A stretch of DNA of 5,252 bases from an uncultured Eubacteriales bacterium. GTDB lineage: Bacteria > Bacillota > Clostridia > Peptostreptococcales > Anaerovoracaceae. The translations under genes were made by a program, and so were the position numbers. This document shows, piece by piece, positions 4,178 through 5,252 of this stretch; the stretch's first letter is position 1; each line of letters opens with the position of its first letter. The DNA is taken from NCBI GenBank assembly GCA_900542565.1, contig UQOC01000084.1:1-5252 (forward strand), in the 5' to 3' direction. Under the pieces are notes generated by a model. The model was not told the origin of the DNA. It made no database searches and saw only the letters and a program-made list of their open reading frames with translations.

Positions 4178-5252
4178 ATGACAACTATATACAAAGCTCA
4201 TCTCAATGAAAGTACAGGTCAGATTCAGACTGTAAAAGAGCACAGCGAAGGTACAGCAAGACTTTGCGAGGAATTTGCAGTACAGCCGTTCAAACCGATA
4301 GCAGCTGCCATGGGCATGATCCACGATGTTGGAAAATTTCAGTCAGTTTTTCAGCGACGCATAAACAACGAAAACATTAAAGTAGAACACTCTACCTGTG
4401 GGGCCATTGTTTCCGCAAAAGAATACGGACCTCCGTCCAGCTATATAATGGAATATTGCATTTCGGGACACCACTCCGGGCTGCCGGACAGCGGTGACAA
4501 AAACGATGATCCGGGCCGCGTGCCGTCGACCATGCACAGCCGCATGAAAAGACAGTTTGAAGATTTCAGCGCCTATAAAAGCGAGTTGGATCTGGTGAAA
4601 CAGGACGAAAAACAGATGAAAGAACTGGAAGATTTTCTTGCCGCTGATTGTAAAACAAATGCGCAGCTCATTGATAAGTTCGCTTTCATCACCAGATATT
4701 GCTTTTCATGCCTGGTGGATGCCGATTCCATAGATACAGGCAGATTCTGCGGCACGCTGAATGAAGACAGGCCCACTGCGGATTTCAGAAGATGTCTTGA
4801 TAAAGTCAACGAGCGGCTTGATTCCTTTGTGTGCAGGACCCAGCTCCAAAAGACGAGGAAACTTCTCCAACAGCAGGTTTTTGACAAGGCTGACAAAGAC
4901 GCTGAGATCTATCTTATGAACATGCCAACCGGCAGCGGCAAGACCCTTTGCAGCGTCAAATTTGCTCTGGAAAGAGCCTTGAGAAAAAACAAAAAGCGTA
5001 TAATCTATGTGATCCCATACAATTCGATTATCGACCAGACAGCCGGCGAGTTTGAAAAGCTGTTTGGACAAGACGCCCAGATATTGAGGCACCAGTCCTC
5101 TTTTTCTTACGAGGATGTAGATGACGAGGACGAAAACTACAGGACAGCCATGAAAACTGCCGCGGAAAACTGGGATGCGCCTTTCATCATAACTACGGCA
5201 GTACAATTCTTTGAATCACTCCATTCTAATAAACGGGGAAAACTCCGCAAGG
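4178..5252 (+). CDS. cas3: Cas3 helicase-nuclease, type I-C-like (3' end outside window)
   Basis: Cas3 is recruited by Cascade to nick and unwind target DNA. The ATG at 4178 has CAGGAGG (4165-4171) six bases upstream. The frame stays open to the window end (358 codons). The N-terminal HD nuclease domain shows His22 (KEHSEG), His49-Asp50 (IHDVGK), His71 (VEHSTCGA), His98-His99 (GHHSGLPD) and a late Asp near 181-183 (LVDADS). The SF2 helicase begins at about residue 225, with Walker A PTGSGKT at 250-256, motif Ia in YVIPYNSIIDQTA, and TTAVQFFESL near the window end. DEAH and later motifs lie outside. KVEHST, PYNSIIDQ and VQFFESL are typical of type I-C Cas3, the first gene of that operon, so cas5, cas8c and cas7 are expected to the right. 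No lesion is visible. The long leader with two possible promoters suggests regulated expression. Confidence 0.93.
   Translation, partial: MTTIYKAHLNESTGQIQTVKEHSEGTARLCEEFAVQPFKPIAAAMGMIHDVGKFQSVFQRRINNENIKVEHSTCGAIVSAKEYGPPSSYIMEYCISGHHSGLPDSGDKNDDPGRVPSTMHSRMKRQFEDFSAYKSELDLVKQDEKQMKELEDFLAADCKTNAQLIDKFAFITRYCFSCLVDADSIDTGRFCGTLNEDRPTADFRRCLDKVNERLDSFVCRTQLQKTRKLLQQQVFDKADKDAEIYLMNMPTGSGKTLCSVKFALERALRKNKKRIIYVIPYNSIIDQTAGEFEKLFGQDAQILRHQSSFSYEDVDDEDENYRTAMKTAAENWDAPFIITTAVQFFESLHSNKRGKLRK

Noticed and set aside
3915..4181. 88-residue + strand open frame in the gap before cas3
   Set aside because: It runs through the terminator at 3961-3991 and the promoter region, has no ribosome binding site and its translation resembles no protein.
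4573..5206. Long minus-strand open frames opposite cas3
   Set aside because: They are antisense shadows of a clear Cas3 coding frame with intact HD and Walker A motifs. No start signals are seen.

Overview
The window looks like a piece of a Firmicutes chromosome, most likely a gut clostridium of the Lachnospiraceae type. The evidence is strong GGAGG-type ribosome binding sites, sigma-A-like promoters, a U32-family protein of the clostridial long form, a RelB/RelE-family toxin-antitoxin remnant and a type I-C-like Cas3. This placement is inferred from protein style and not from a database search.

Layout, all genes on the + strand. (1) 1-1857: the C-terminal two thirds of a GC-rich U32-family gene (RNA-hydroxylation/peptidase U32 fold), split into two reading frames by a one-base shift between 457 and 512. 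It ends in a strong intrinsic terminator (1870-1904). (2) 1944-2573: an AT-rich orphan gene for a 209-residue protein with four predicted membrane segments. (3) 2635-3162: a RelB/RelE-type toxin-antitoxin module with an intact promoter and operator but both genes broken by frameshifts, stop codons and a lost start. (4) 3176-3845: an apparently intact MNT/HEPN (MntA/HepT, type VII-like) pair directly behind the ruined module and probably using its promoter. (5) 3846-4177: a 332-base gene-free stretch. (6) 4178-5252: the start of cas3 (HD nuclease plus SF2 helicase), cut by the window end. The rest of the cas operon would lie to the right.

The most interesting part is the stretch before cas3. 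At 3878-3907 there is one solitary, degenerate type I-C-like CRISPR repeat. The six bases right after it (TATTAG, where a spacer would begin) recur on the minus strand in the cas3 leader at 4125-4120, immediately 3' of TTC, the known type I-C PAM, and next to a perfect -10 box. A hairpin and a strong terminator close the unit at 3991. This is the architecture of a CRISPR-resembling regulatory RNA (CreR/CreA type) that would guide Cascade to repress its own cas promoter. It rests on a short match and remains a hypothesis.

A second non-coding signal is a 26-base palindromic element present twice in opposite orientation (1873-1898 and 4079-4104, 24 of 26 identical). One copy forms the U32 terminator and the other lies in the cas3 promoter region. 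The two copies bracket the accessory genes between the U32 gene and cas3.
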